Notes: a model not told the origin generated them from the letters alone. A stretch of 64,000 nucleotides of DNA from Pseudomonadota bacterium (GCA_023387815.1 JAEWHK010000050.1:49794-113793), one strand, 5' to 3'. Shown: positions 16,524 to 26,825, counted from the stretch's first letter. Numbers and translations are program-made.

Positions 16524-19500
16524 ATGAATGCGCCTTTACCCAAGCTGGCCCAGGATGCCCTGAAGAATACCACCATTGACGACAAATACCGTCTTGAAAA
16601 GGGCCGCGTTTATATGAGCGGCACACAGGCACTGGTACGTCTGCCCATGCTGCAAAAAGACCGCGACCGACGTGCCGGTCTTGATACAGGCGGATTCATT
16701 TCCGGCTACCGCGGTTCACCGCTGGGCAATCTGGACCTGAGTCTGTGGAAAGCAAAAAGTTATCTGGCCGAACACGAAATATCCTTCCAGCCTGGCGTCA
16801 ATGAAGAACTGGGCGCAACGGCTGTCTGGGGTTCACAGCAGGTCAATCTGTTTCCCGGCGCCACCAAACAGGGTGTATTCGGCATGTGGTACGGAAAAGG
16901 CCCTGGCCTGGATCGTTCCATGGATGTCTTCAAGCACGCCAATTCCGCCGGAACCAGTCAGTTCGGTGGCGTACTGCTGCTGGCTGGCGACGATCATGCC
17001 GCCAAGTCATCGACTGTTGCCTATCAGTCCGAACACAATCTGCAGTCGGCAGGCATCCCCGTCTTATATCCCTGTAATGTGCAGGAGTACCTGGACTTTG
17101 GCATCCACGGCTGGGCAATGAGCCGCTATTCGGGTCTGTGGGTGGCCATGAAATGCGTGACCGATGTCATTGAATCGAGCGCTTCTGTCGAGCTGGATCC
17201 CGACCGTGTCAGCACCATCACTCCGACTGACTTCGACATGCCCGAAGGCGGCCTGTCAATTCGCTGGCCCGATCCGCCACTGGATCAGGAAGCACGTCTG
17301 AACAATTACAAGTTCTATGCTGCCCTGGCGTATGTGCGCGCCAACAAACTGGACAAGATCATTTTTGATTCGCCCAAAGCCCGATTTGGCATTATGACCG
17401 CCGGTAAGGCGTATCTGGATGTACGTCAGGCGCTGACCGACCTGGGCCTGGATGAAGACACATGCACCGAGATTGGTATTCGCCTGTACAAAGTGGGCTG
17501 TATCTGGCCCCTTGAGGCCCAGGGCGCGCGACAATTTGCCGAAGGGCTGGATGAGATTCTGGTGGTCGAAGAAAAACGCCAGATCATGGAATACGCGCTC
17601 AAAGAAGAGCTGTACAACTGGCGAGACGACGTGCGTCCCGATGTCTATGGCAAATTCGATGCACGCGACGATGGTGGCGGCGAATGGTCTGTACCACGCG
17701 GCAAATGGCTGCTGCCGGCCAATTACGAACTGTCACCTGCGCTGATCGCCAAGGCCATTGCCAAGCGGCTTGAAAAGCACGCCTTGCCCGAAGAGGTCCG
17801 CGCACGTATTGAAGCGCGTATTGCCATTATTCAGGCCAAGGAGCAGGATGCCAAACGGCCGGTAGTGGTGCAGGATCGCAAACCCTGGTTCTGTTCGGGC
17901 TGTCCGCATAATACGTCTACCCGGGTTCCTGAGGGCTCACGAGCGGTGGCCGGGATTGGCTGTCATTACATGACCATCTGGATGGACCGCAATACCGACA
18001 CGTTCACGCAAATGGGCGGCGAAGGTGTGCCATGGATTGGCCAGAAAGACTTCACCAACACAAAACATATTTTTGCGAACCTGGGTGACGGCACTTACTT
18101 CCATTCAGGAATCCTCGCAATCCGGGCGTCGATTGCCGCCAAGGTCAATATTACCTACAAAATCCTGTTCAATGATGCCGTCGCCATGACCGGGGGGCAG
18201 CCGGTAGATGGCATTCTGACGGTACCGCAGATCAATGATCAGCTTTATGCCGAAGGAGTGACCCGGATTGTCATCGTCAGTGACGAGCCGGAGAAATATA
18301 AAGGCGTTGCACTGGCAGGCAGCACGGACGTTATGCATCGGGACAGCCTGGATGATGTGCAGCTTGAACTGCGCGATACCGAAGGCACGACGATTCTGAT
18401 CTACGATCAGACCTGCGCTACCGAAAAGCGCCGGCGCCGCAAACGTAATGCCTACCCCGATCCGGACCGCCGGGTCTTCATTAACGAAGCGGTTTGCGAA
18501 GGCTGCGGCGACTGCAGCGTAAAGTCCAACTGTCTGTCGGTTGAACCCGTGGATACGCCGATGGGCAGCAAACGCCGCATCAACCAGTCCTCCTGCAACA
18601 AGGATTTTTCCTGCCTTAATGGCTTTTGTCCCAGTTTTGTGACCGCCGAAGGCGCGAAAGTGCGCAAGCCACAAACCGCCACCCTCTCCTTCGAGAAAAT
18701 CGAATCGGATATTCCGCTGCCTGCGATGCCGAAGATCGATCGCTCCTATAACATTCTGGTTCCCGGCGTGGGCGGAACCGGCGTGGTTACGATTGGTGCA
18801 CTACTGGGCATGGCGACACACCTGGAGCAAAAAGGCGTGAATGTCCTGGACATTACCGGCCTGGCTCAGAAAGGCGGCGCCGTGGTCAGTCATGTACAGA
18901 TCGGCAACCAGCCATCAGATCTGCATTCCACGCGTATCGGCATGGGTGAAGCGGATCTGATCATAGGCTGCGATGCCATTGTTGCGGCCTCTCGCGAGAT
19001 CACCTCCAAGACGCGCAAGGGTGTGACCGTGGCAGCAATCAATAGCGCCAAAGTGCCCACAGCAGAAATCTTCCAGAATCCCAAATGGCAGTTTCCCTCA
19101 GCCGTGACCGAACAGGATATGGTATCCCTGCTGGGCAAAGACAGATGTGATTTTCTGGATGCCAATGCCTATGCAGTGGCTTTGCTGGGCGACGCCATTT
19201 TTGCCAACCCTCTGATGCTGGGCTATGCATGGCAAAAAGGCTGGATTCCGCTGCATCACGAAAGTCTGGAGCGCGCCATACAACTGAATGGCGTTGCTGT
19301 GGACAAGAATCTGGCCGCATTTGAATGGGGCCGATATCTGGCGCATCACGGCCTGCAGTCTATCCCACTGAATAAAGGTGCCCGCGGTGTTCGTCATGAA
19401 AACCTTCTGAACATGCCCGAGAGTATCGATACACTCATTACGCGTCTTGGCGAACACTTGACACGTTATCAGAATGCACGCTACGCAAAACGCTTCACTC

Positions 19501-20084
19501 AGGCTGTCGGGCAGATTCGAACCACAGAAGCGAATCTGGGCATCAAAGGCCATACCCTGACAGAAGCCGTGGCTCGCAATCTGGCCAAACTGATGAGCTA
19601 CAAGGACGAATACGAGGTGGCGCGACTGTACACGGATCCGGCCTATTTCGAGAAACTGCGCGCGCAGTTTGAAGGTGAACCAGGACGGGACTATTCGCTG
19701 CATGTCCATCTGGCGCCGCCAACACTCAGCAAAAAGGACAAAAAAGGCCACCTGATCAAGAAGAAATACGGCCCCTGGATGCTGAAGGCATTCGCAGTAC
19801 TGTCGCATATGAAAGGTTTGCGCGGCACGGCCCTGGATCCCTTCGGCCGCACAGAGGAACGTCGCGCCGAGCGTGCACTGATCGACGAGTATTTTGCTCT
19901 GCTCGATGAATTCAATGCCAGCCTGAACGAGAGCAATTTCGACAGCGCGGTTGCACTTGCCCGTCTTCCTGATGACATTCGTGGTTATGGTCATGTCAAG
20001 GAAGCCAGTATGGAAAAGGCCGCCGCGAATCGCGCAGCGTTGCTTGAGCGGTATCGTCAGCCGGTGCTCAGCAAGGCAGCATAG
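16524..20084 (+). CDS. fused indolepyruvate:ferredoxin oxidoreductase (IorA-IorB type)
   Basis: An 1186-residue cytoplasmic enzyme that oxidatively decarboxylates aryl- (or branched-) 2-keto acids from amino-acid catabolism to acyl-CoA with ferredoxin as acceptor. The N-terminal pyrimidine-type domain is followed by a TPP-binding domain around residues 455-600 (GCPHNTST, NLGDGTYFHSG, DAVAMTGGQP). A cysteine cluster near residues 655-700 (CEGCGDC ... CNKDFSCLNGFCP) should hold an Fe-S centre. The gamma/IorB domain begins near residue 748 (GVGGTGVV, GLAQKGGAVVSH). In archaea these parts are separate IorA and IorB proteins; a single fused chain is the usual proteobacterial form. It is a stand-alone gene. 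Confidence 0.9.
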   Translation: MNAPLPKLAQDALKNTTIDDKYRLEKGRVYMSGTQALVRLPMLQKDRDRRAGLDTGGFISGYRGSPLGNLDLSLWKAKSYLAEHEISFQPGVNEELGATAVWGSQQVNLFPGATKQGVFGMWYGKGPGLDRSMDVFKHANSAGTSQFGGVLLLAGDDHAAKSSTVAYQSEHNLQSAGIPVLYPCNVQEYLDFGIHGWAMSRYSGLWVAMKCVTDVIESSASVELDPDRVSTITPTDFDMPEGGLSIRWPDPPLDQEARLNNYKFYAALAYVRANKLDKIIFDSPKARFGIMTAGKAYLDVRQALTDLGLDEDTCTEIGIRLYKVGCIWPLEAQGARQFAEGLDEILVVEEKRQIMEYALKEELYNWRDDVRPDVYGKFDARDDGGGEWSVPRGKWLLPANYELSPALIAKAIAKRLEKHALPEEVRARIEARIAIIQAKEQDAKRPVVVQDRKPWFCSGCPHNTSTRVPEGSRAVAGIGCHYMTIWMDRNTDTFTQMGGEGVPWIGQKDFTNTKHIFANLGDGTYFHSGILAIRASIAAKVNITYKILFNDAVAMTGGQPVDGILTVPQINDQLYAEGVTRIVIVSDEPEKYKGVALAGSTDVMHRDSLDDVQLELRDTEGTTILIYDQTCATEKRRRRKRNAYPDPDRRVFINEAVCEGCGDCSVKSNCLSVEPVDTPMGSKRRINQSSCNKDFSCLNGFCPSFVTAEGAKVRKPQTATLSFEKIESDIPLPAMPKIDRSYNILVPGVGGTGVVTIGALLGMATHLEQKGVNVLDITGLAQKGGAVVSHVQIGNQPSDLHSTRIGMGEADLIIGCDAIVAASREITSKTRKGVTVAAINSAKVPTAEIFQNPKWQFPSAVTEQDMVSLLGKDRCDFLDANAYAVALLGDAIFANPLMLGYAWQKGWIPLHHESLERAIQLNGVAVDKNLAAFEWGRYLAHHGLQSIPLNKGARGVRHENLLNMPESIDTLITRLGEHLTRYQNARYAKRFTQAVGQIRTTEANLGIKGHTLTEAVARNLAKLMSYKDEYEVARLYTDPAYFEKLRAQFEGEPGRDYSLHVHLAPPTLSKKDKKGHLIKKKYGPWMLKAFAVLSHMKGLRGTALDPFGRTEERRAERALIDEYFALLDEFNASLNESNFDSAVALARLPDDIRGYGHVKEASMEKAAANRAALLERYRQPVLSKAA

Positions 20085-20146
20085 TGATGCGCAATTCTAA
20101 AGTCGGCGATTCGAAACTTTCATGCACTGCGCTTTATCGTCAGAAG

Positions 20147-20177
20147 TTACAAAGCCTGCCTCAATCGTCTCTATAAT
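20147..20177 (+). promoter_or_regulatory. probable promoter of the GlcG-like gene
   Basis: A perfect TATAAT at 20172-20177 with a TTACAA 19 bp upstream (20147-20152). The spacer is longer than ideal. Predicted leader is about 25 nt. Confidence 0.45.
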
Positions 20178-20209
20178 GGATGGTTTGTTCACCCATTTTC
20201 GGAGACGAT

Positions 20210-20617
20210 ATGAAGACCAAGCCCGTACTCGGCCAGGAAGAAGTGCAAAAAATCATTGATGCAGCCGCTGCGCATGCTGCCAAGAACAACTGGGCCGTCA
20301 CCATCGCGGTCGCCGACGATGGCGGTCATCTGCTCGGCCTCAAGCGCCTGGATGGTGCTGCTCCCGTTTCTGCGCATATTGCACCCGCAAAAGCCCACAC
20401 TGCTGCACTCGGTCGCCGCGACACCAAAGGCTACGAGGACATGATCAACAATGGTCGCGTTGCGTTCCTGTCTGCGCCTGCTCTGCAAGGTATTCTGGAA
20501 GGTGGCGTACCCGTTGTCGTAGACGGCCAGACCATCGGCGCCGTTGGCGTTTCCGGTGTTCAGGCTAGCCAGGATGCGGAAACTGCCAAGGCAGGTATCG
20601 CTGCAATCACAGGCTGA
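20210..20617 (+). CDS. GlcG/HbpS-like heme-binding family protein (DUF336)
   Basis: A 135-residue single-domain protein. The conserved pattern (AAAHAAKNNWAVTIAVADDGGHLLGLKRLDGA, then GGVPVVVDGQTIGAVGVSG) is that of the GlcG/HbpS family. Members bind heme or cobalamin or occur in glycolate and propanediol operons; the role here is unknown. The ATG at 20210 follows GGAG by five bases, which decides the start over an in-frame ATG at 20180. No signal peptide. Confidence 0.85.
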   Translation: MKTKPVLGQEEVQKIIDAAAAHAAKNNWAVTIAVADDGGHLLGLKRLDGAAPVSAHIAPAKAHTAALGRRDTKGYEDMINNGRVAFLSAPALQGILEGGVPVVVDGQTIGAVGVSGVQASQDAETAKAGIAAITG

Positions 20618-20916
20618 TCCCTAGCTTTTCCCTTCTTACGGGCGCTGCACCATTCTGGTGTCAGCGCCTCAAAATACGCACTGTCATCTGGCAAATTCGC
20701 GTCCATCCTGCCATTTTTGCGCCATAACAGATCAGGGCAATCACCTATATAGTGCATTTTTCGCTGCACTGCACAGCAGATGGCGGTATGATATTTACCC
20801 CTCGCACGTCTTGACCGCCTCGCAACACGATGTTGTCCTGCCCGTTTCTGGTTAGGTCTTAAGCGGCCGGCATGCGAATTCAGCAACTCTTAACCGGCTT
20901 AACCCATACCACGCTT

Positions 20917-22269
20917 ATGACTTACATCGAATCGACACTGGCCCGACTGGCCAAATCCAGCCCATCGCAATCCGAGTTTTATCAGGCTGTTCGGGAAGTT
21001 CTGGAATCCCTCTCTCCCCTGTTCGAAAAAGAAAAGCACTATCTGGATCAGAACATCATTGAACGAATCGTTGAGCCTGAGCGTCAAATCATGTTCCGCG
21101 TCACCTGGGTCGACGATAAAGGCAAAATCAATGTCAACAAAGGGTATCGCATCGAGTTCAACTCTGCTATCGGCCCATACAAAGGCGGCCTGCGTTTCCA
21201 TCCCAGTGTTTCGGCCAGCATCATCAAATTCCTTGGCTTTGAACAAACCTTCAAGAATTCCCTGACCGGCCTGGCTATCGGCGGCGGTAAAGGCGGCAGC
21301 GATTTTGATCCCAAAGGGAAGTCTGATAATGAAATCATGAGCTTCTGCCAGGCATTCATGTCTGAGCTGTATCGCCACATCGGCCCAACCATCGACGTTC
21401 CCGCCGGTGATATCGGTGTGGGTGGCAGGGAAATCGGCTACCTCTTTGGTCAGTACAAACGCCTTACCGGACGCTACGAAGGCGTTCTTACCGGCAAGCG
21501 CATTCCATGGGGCGGCTCACTGGTTCGCACTGAAGCCACCGGCTATGGTTCGGTATACTTCGCACAGAACATGCTGCAGAATGCCGGCGATCATCTGGAT
21601 GGCAAAATCTGCACCGTATCAGGCGCCGGCAATGTGGCCATTTACACCATTGAAAAACTGTACCAACTGGGTGCTACACCGGTTACCTGCAGTGATTCAC
21701 GCGGCATGATCTATCACAAATCCGGTATCAATCTGGAAACGCTCAAGTCACTCAAGGAAAGCCAGCAGTTGCCGCTGCAGAAATATCTGGAAATTCACCC
21801 TGACGCGATCTATAAAGCCGTTTCCGATTACGCGCCCGGACGAAACGAAGTCTGGTCTGTTCCTTGCGACCTGGCCTTCCCAAGCGCAACACAGAACGAA
21901 TTGAATCAGGCAGACGCCCTGGCGCTGCTGGCCAATGGCTGCAAACTCGTGGCCGAAGGTGCCAACATGCCATCGACCCCCGAAGCAGTCGAAGAATTCC
22001 TGAAAGCCGGCATCCACTATGCGCCCGGTAAGGCCGCCAACGCCGGTGGTGTAGCCACCAGCCAGCTGGAAATGGCACAGAATTCCTCCATGATTCAATG
22101 GAGTTTTGATGAAGTGGATCTGCGTCTGAAGAACATTATGAAAAACATCTTCACCAATGCCTGGGAAACGGCTGATGAATTCAATCAGCCAGGCAATCTG
22201 GTGCTTGGTGCCAATATTGCGGGCTTTCGCAAGGTTGCCGACGCCATGATCGATCAGGGCGCAGTCTGA
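20917..22269 (+). CDS. gdhA: NADP-type glutamate dehydrogenase
   Basis: A 450-residue enzyme for reductive amination of 2-oxoglutarate with ammonium, a main entry of nitrogen. It aligns along its length with hexameric bacterial GdhA: VEPERQIMFRV, IGPYKGGLRFHPS with the substrate-binding Lys, GGGKGGSDFDPKGKS with the catalytic Lys, DVPAGDIGVGGRE, and the nucleotide-binding VSGAGNVAIY. The ATG at 20917 matches the family N-terminus; an in-frame ATG at 20872 would add 15 residues. No strong Shine-Dalgarno precedes either start. A strong terminator follows. Confidence 0.94.
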   Translation: MTYIESTLARLAKSSPSQSEFYQAVREVLESLSPLFEKEKHYLDQNIIERIVEPERQIMFRVTWVDDKGKINVNKGYRIEFNSAIGPYKGGLRFHPSVSASIIKFLGFEQTFKNSLTGLAIGGGKGGSDFDPKGKSDNEIMSFCQAFMSELYRHIGPTIDVPAGDIGVGGREIGYLFGQYKRLTGRYEGVLTGKRIPWGGSLVRTEATGYGSVYFAQNMLQNAGDHLDGKICTVSGAGNVAIYTIEKLYQLGATPVTCSDSRGMIYHKSGINLETLKSLKESQQLPLQKYLEIHPDAIYKAVSDYAPGRNEVWSVPCDLAFPSATQNELNQADALALLANGCKLVAEGANMPSTPEAVEEFLKAGIHYAPGKAANAGGVATSQLEMAQNSSMIQWSFDEVDLRLKNIMKNIFTNAWETADEFNQPGNLVLGANIAGFRKVADAMIDQGAV

Positions 22270-22288
22270 TCGACTGACCAATAAACCA

Positions 22289-22350
22289 TAAAAAACGACA
22301 CCTCCGAAAAGCTGGATTCAACTTCCAGCTCTCGGAGGTGTCGTTTTTTT
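22289..22350. terminator. strong bidirectional terminator between gdhA and pnp
   Basis: A long inverted repeat (AACGACACCTCCGA / TCGGAGGTGTCGTT) has A-rich and T-rich flanks on both sides. It serves convergent gdhA (plus) and pnp (minus). An inner stem AGCTGGA / TCCAGCT extends the hairpin. Confidence 0.92.
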
Positions 22351-22432
22351 GTGCTGTCTTTTAAACGAACTGCCTGTTGGTCAATTGACCATTGAAGCAA
22401 GGGTGCCCAGAACGGACACCCCAACAGGTCAA

Positions 22433-24598
22433 TTACTCAGCAGGCTTGTCTGACTGCTCGCCACCTTCAGCTGCAGCAGCGCCTTCCTGAGCGCCTTCCA
22501 GACCACCAATCGCCTTGGCTGACAGACGCAGACGACCGCGATCATCCGCTTCAATAACCTTGACTTTGACTTTCTGGCCAACGGACAGTACGTCATTGAT
22601 ATTGGCGATGCGGTAGTTGGCAATTTCAGAGATATGCAACAGACCATCGCGGCCTGGCAGAATCTGGACGATGCCGCCAAAGTCCAGCAGACGCTGCACG
22701 GTACCTTCGTAAACCTGTCCGACTTCAACCACCGCTGTCAGTTCGGCAATACGGCGTTCGGCTTCTTTTGCCTTGTCCAGATCGGCGCTGGAGATCGTAA
22801 CCACACCGTCATCGCTGATGTCGATCTGGCAACCCGTTTCTTCTGTCAGTGCACGGATCGTTGCACCGCCTTTACCAATCACATCACGAATTTTTTCGGG
22901 ATTGATCTTCATGGACAGCATGCGAGGTGCAAAAGTAGACAGTTCCTGACGTGATCCCGTGAGCGCTTCTGTCATTTTGCCCAGGATATGCATACGGCCT
23001 TCGCGGGCCTGGGCCAGCGCAACCTGCATGATTTCCTTGGTGATACCCTGAATCTTGATATCCATTTGCAGAGCAGTAATACCATTTTTGGTACCGGCTA
23101 CTTTGAAGTCCATATCGCCCAGGTGATCTTCATCTCCCAGAATATCGGTCAGAACTGCGAACTTGCCGCCTTCCTTGATCAGACCCATTGCCACGCCGGC
23201 AACATGATCTTTCACAGGTACGCCAGCGTCCATCATGGCCAGAGAGCCACCGCAGACGGAAGCCATGGAAGAAGAACCATTGGATTCGGTAATTTCAGAA
23301 ACAACACGAATGGTGTACTGGAAGTCTTCGTGCGCAGGCAGCGTAGAAACCAGAGCACGCTTGGCCAGACGACCGTGGCCGATTTCGCGGCGTTTAGGTG
23401 CGCCGAAACGGCCGGTTTCGCCAGTCGCAAACGGAGGCATGTTGTAGTGAAGCATGAAACGGTCACGGTGTTCACCCATGACTGAATCGATGATCTGCTC
23501 GTCCTGTTTGGTGCCCAGTGTGGCAACAACCAGCGCCTGTGTTTCACCGCGGGTGAACAGTGCGCTACCGTGCGTGCGTGGCAGCACGCCCAGACGGATG
23601 GAGATAGGACGAACGGTGCGTGTGTCGCGACCGTCGATACGTGGTTCACCAGCCAGGATCTGACCGCGAACAATTTTGGATTCCAGGTCAAACAGGATGT
23701 TATCGATGGTGACTTCATCAGGAGCCTGCTCACCGGCCTGCGCGGCTTTCTCAGCCAGCGCCTGTTTCACAGACGCTGCAACTTCGCGCAATTTGGTGGT
23801 GCGATCCTGTTTCTGACGAATTTCATATGCACTTTTCAGACCCGCTTCGGCTTCGGCCGTTACAGCAGAAATCAGCGCTTCGTTTTTAGGCTCAGGCTGC
23901 CAGTCCCACTCGGGTTTACCGGCTTCAGCCACCAGCTCGTGAATCGCATTGATGGCGGCCTGCATTTGCTCATGACCGTAAACCACACCACCCAGCATCA
24001 CTTCTTCTGAAAGTTGCTGCGCTTCTGATTCAACCATCAGTACTGCGTTTTCGGTACCAGCGACAACCAGATTCATTTCGGAATCTTCAAGCTGATCCTG
24101 CGTCGGATTCAGCAGGTACTGGCCGTTTTTGTAGCCCACACGTGCGGCACCAATCGGGCCATCGAAAGGAATACCGGATACTGCCAGCGCAGCGGAACTG
24201 CCGATCAGTGCAGCGATATCAGGATCAATCTGAGGATCAACCGACAGTACATGAACAATCACCTGCACTTCGTTGTAGAAACCTTCGGGGAACAGCGGAC
24301 GCAGAGGACGATCGATCAGACGAGATGTCAGCGTTTCTTTTTCTGTAGGTTTACCTTCGCGCTTGAAGAAGCCACCAGGAATGCGGCCGGCAGAATAGGT
24401 CTTCTCTACGTAATCAACGGTAAGTGGGAAAAAATCCTGGCCTGGCTTGGCGTTTTTTGCTGCAACGACTGTGGCCAGCACTACGGAATCGCCCATTGAT
24501 ACCATCACGGCGCCAGAAGCCTGGCGAGCGATTTCACCGGTTTCCAGCACAACAGTCTGGTCGCCATACTGAAACGACTTGGTCACTTTGTTAAACAT
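22433..24598 (-). CDS. pnp: polyribonucleotide nucleotidyltransferase (PNPase)
   Basis: A 721-residue 3'-to-5' phosphorolytic exoribonuclease of the RNA degradosome. Two RNase PH domains are separated by an alpha-helical linker. A KH domain (VIGKGGATIRALTEETG) and an S1 domain (VGQVYEGTVQRLLDFGGIVQILPG) follow, then a short Ala/Glu-rich tail. The segment GDRFMLHYNMPPFATGE is diagnostic. It lies downstream of rpsO, with a hairpin between, as in many proteobacteria. Confidence 0.97.
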   Translation of the reverse strand: MFNKVTKSFQYGDQTVVLETGEIARQASGAVMVSMGDSVVLATVVAAKNAKPGQDFFPLTVDYVEKTYSAGRIPGGFFKREGKPTEKETLTSRLIDRPLRPLFPEGFYNEVQVIVHVLSVDPQIDPDIAALIGSSAALAVSGIPFDGPIGAARVGYKNGQYLLNPTQDQLEDSEMNLVVAGTENAVLMVESEAQQLSEEVMLGGVVYGHEQMQAAINAIHELVAEAGKPEWDWQPEPKNEALISAVTAEAEAGLKSAYEIRQKQDRTTKLREVAASVKQALAEKAAQAGEQAPDEVTIDNILFDLESKIVRGQILAGEPRIDGRDTRTVRPISIRLGVLPRTHGSALFTRGETQALVVATLGTKQDEQIIDSVMGEHRDRFMLHYNMPPFATGETGRFGAPKRREIGHGRLAKRALVSTLPAHEDFQYTIRVVSEITESNGSSSMASVCGGSLAMMDAGVPVKDHVAGVAMGLIKEGGKFAVLTDILGDEDHLGDMDFKVAGTKNGITALQMDIKIQGITKEIMQVALAQAREGRMHILGKMTEALTGSRQELSTFAPRMLSMKINPEKIRDVIGKGGATIRALTEETGCQIDISDDGVVTISSADLDKAKEAERRIAELTAVVEVGQVYEGTVQRLLDFGGIVQILPGRDGLLHISEIANYRIANINDVLSVGQKVKVKVIEADDRGRLRLSAKAIGGLEGAQEGAAAAEGGEQSDKPAE

Positions 24599-24692
24599 TT
24601 TTCATTCCTTACATTAAAGCCAGACGGATGGGTCCGTTTTCAACCGTACACCACGATACTGTGTACGCGCACCTATCACGTCCAGGCACAAT

Positions 24693-24736
24693 AAAAAAAC
24701 CGTGCCAGGCGCCAACCTGGCGCTCTGCACGGTTTT
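24693..24736 (-). terminator. terminator/attenuator between rpsO and pnp
   Basis: On the minus strand, AAACCGTGC and GCACGGTTT enclose a second stem (GCGCCA / TGGCGC), and a run of seven T follows. It would end most rpsO transcripts and limit read-through into pnp. Confidence 0.88.
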
Positions 24737-24757
24737 GAGTTGGGCGAAAACCCAATA

Positions 24758-25027
24758 TCACTTACGCAGACCGAGTTTTTCAATCAGTGAACGGTATGCG
24801 TCAGGGTTACGGCCTTTCAGGTAATCGAGCAGTTTACGGCGACGGCTAACCATGCGCAGCAAACCACGACGAGAGTGGTGGTCTTTCATGTGTTCTTTGA
24901 AATGACCGGTCAATTCATTGATGCGTGCAGTGAGCAGCGCAACCTGCACTTCAGGAGAACCGGTATCGCCCTGGGCGCGACCATATTCTGCAACGATGTC
25001 GGATTTTTTGATATCAGCAACTGACAT
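24758..25027 (-). CDS. rpsO: 30S ribosomal protein S15
   Basis: An 89-residue protein, the usual bacterial S15 length, with the typical sequence (GDTGSPEVQVALLTARINELTGH, DHHSRRGLLRMVSRRRKLLDYL). It binds 16S rRNA helices 20-22 and early assembles the 30S platform. S15 often represses its own mRNA through leader structure; I did not identify such a structure here. Followed by a terminator and pnp. Confidence 0.97.
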   Translation of the reverse strand: MSVADIKKSDIVAEYGRAQGDTGSPEVQVALLTARINELTGHFKEHMKDHHSRRGLLRMVSRRRKLLDYLKGRNPDAYRSLIEKLGLRK

Positions 25028-25274
25028 TTTAAATAAGCCTCATTAACTGGCGGTAAAACCGAGGCGTTTTACCGTGATGGATTAAAATTGGGGATAATTA
25101 AGGACTACAATGGATTCATACCGCAGAACCCGGCTAGCCTTTATTAAGACCGACAATTATATATGATTCAGCGGCAATGTGCACGTCAACCTTAGCCAAA
25201 CAGGTCCAAATATGTCGAAATTCATGCATTTTCCCGGCTTTTCAGGCTCATTTTGCAACAGTTCCCGCTACACA

Positions 25275-25811
25275 ATGCTTTCGCGGCAACTGACAGGAGC
25301 AGGAAAAAAATTGCGTCTGCTTGGCGTGGCGGGCCTTTGTGCCACACTTGGCGCCTGCGCCAGCTATCGGGATGTACCTCCTAATGCCCCGCAGTCGGTG
25401 GTTTTTCAGACCATGGGCCAGCCCAACTTTACCTGCCCGATGGACAATGGTGGCACGCGTGCAATCTGGACGCTGCAGCCCAACGGTCAATATGCCTATG
25501 GCACGCGCTTTAACAGTGCCGGCATCGCTGACCGGGTTGAGCCCATCCTGACGGACGCCAATTTCCGCAAGCTCGATAGCGGCGTGTGGACGGCCAACGA
25601 CGTGAGCTGCGAATTCGGTCCACCGGCTCGTGTCACCCGTGCCGGCCTTGGCGAAAAAAATGAAGTCGTCTGGGAGTATCGCTACAAGCAGGCCAATGTC
25701 TGGAATTCGCTGATGTACATCTATCTGGGTCACGATGGCCAGCAAGTGACGCATCACCATCCGGGACCAGACCCCGCCTTTGAGCGTGAATTTGAGTTTA
25801 TGGGACTCTAA
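25275..25811 (+). CDS. putative outer-membrane lipoprotein
   Basis: A protein of about 178 residues with a lipoprotein signal peptide: a basic N-terminus (LTGAGKKLR), a hydrophobic core and lipobox LGAC. The mature part includes MGQPNFTCPMDNGGTRAIWT and EFGPPARVTRAGLGEKNEVVWEYRY, which recalls the SmpA/OmlA-like (BamE-type) fold, and carries two further Cys (TCP, SCE) that could form a disulfide. The start is uncertain; in-frame ATGs also exist at 25179 and 25212. Function unknown. Divergent from rpsO. Confidence 0.7.
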   Translation: MLSRQLTGAGKKLRLLGVAGLCATLGACASYRDVPPNAPQSVVFQTMGQPNFTCPMDNGGTRAIWTLQPNGQYAYGTRFNSAGIADRVEPILTDANFRKLDSGVWTANDVSCEFGPPARVTRAGLGEKNEVVWEYRYKQANVWNSLMYIYLGHDGQQVTHHHPGPDPAFEREFEFMGL

Positions 25812-25892
25812 GGCCGACGCGCGACAGCAACTTACCGCGTATTTCCGTCTACTTGCATTGCCTTATCGAAGCCCGGTTCCCGGTAAATTTAT

Positions 25893-26825
25893 TCAGTCCT
25901 TGCGGAACCAGTCCCGGGGCTTGTCCTGCGTCTGCGGATCGGCAATATGCGGTTCACTGCGTCCACTGCCCTCTTTTCCCTCGGTCGGCGTTATTTCGCC
26001 AGCCTTATGATTCGTTGCGGGCGTCTTGTGCATATCTGATATCGTGGTTTCGCCAGCGTCGTCAGCCACGCGACTTTCGCGACGGCTATCATGAAGCTGC
26101 TGTGCCTTGCGCCAGCGGAAATACCAGACAACCCAACCAGACAGGCCGTACACAATAAACAGTAGAAACAGCACGATGGGCGGGTCGGAGGAAACAAAGG
26201 CAAAAATCAGCACCAACACCAGCATGATGTTTTGTGGTGACAGCTTTTTCTCAAGCGCCAATGATTTGCCACTGAAAAATGGCGCATTGGAAATCATGCT
26301 GATACCGGCATATACGGTAAGTACAAAGGCAAGCCAGGCCAGCGATTCGTAATCAGGAATGCGATTGTCGACTGACAACCAGACGAAACCCGCGACCAGC
26401 GCGGCAGCAGCCGGACTGGGCAAGCCCTGAAAAAAACGGCTATCGACCACACCAATATTGGTGTTGAAGCGAGCCAAACGCAGCGCTGCTCCTGCAACAT
26501 AAATGAATGCCGCAATCCAGCCCCATCTTCCCAGCGCCTGAAGCTGGTATTCGTACATCACCAGCGCTGGCGCAATGCCGAAAGACACCATATCAGACAT
26601 GGAGTCGTATTGCTCTCCGAAAGCCGATTGGGTATTGGTCAGCCGCGCTACGCGCCCGTCCATGGCATCAAGAACCATCGCCACAAAAATGGCAATGGCC
26701 GCCACTTCAAAGCGCCCGTTCATGGCCTGCACCACAGCATAAAAACCTGCGAACAGGTTGGCCGTCGTGAAAGCGTTGGGCAACAGATAGATAGCGCTGC
26801 GGGGACGAGGCAGATTTTCGTTCAT
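25893..26825 (-). CDS. pssA: CDP-diacylglycerol-serine O-phosphatidyltransferase
   Basis: A 310-residue integral membrane enzyme with the CDP-alcohol phosphotransferase signature: DAMDGRVARLTNTQSAFGEQ fits DGxxARx8G and is followed by DSMSD, supplying the metal-binding aspartates. It makes phosphatidylserine from CDP-diacylglycerol and serine. About eight hydrophobic segments are visible. The last 70 or so residues are hydrophilic and charged, an extension beyond the enzyme core. The ATG overlaps the psd stop (ATGA), so the two successive steps to phosphatidylethanolamine are coupled. Confidence 0.94.
   Translation of the reverse strand: MNENLPRPRSAIYLLPNAFTTANLFAGFYAVVQAMNGRFEVAAIAIFVAMVLDAMDGRVARLTNTQSAFGEQYDSMSDMVSFGIAPALVMYEYQLQALGRWGWIAAFIYVAGAALRLARFNTNIGVVDSRFFQGLPSPAAAALVAGFVWLSVDNRIPDYESLAWLAFVLTVYAGISMISNAPFFSGKSLALEKKLSPQNIMLVLVLIFAFVSSDPPIVLFLLFIVYGLSGWVVWYFRWRKAQQLHDSRRESRVADDAGETTISDMHKTPATNHKAGEITPTEGKEGSGRSEPHIADPQTQDKPRDWFRKD

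Noticed and set aside
19098..19994. 298-codon minus-strand open frame
   Set aside because: Antisense to the indolepyruvate oxidoreductase gene, no domain features.
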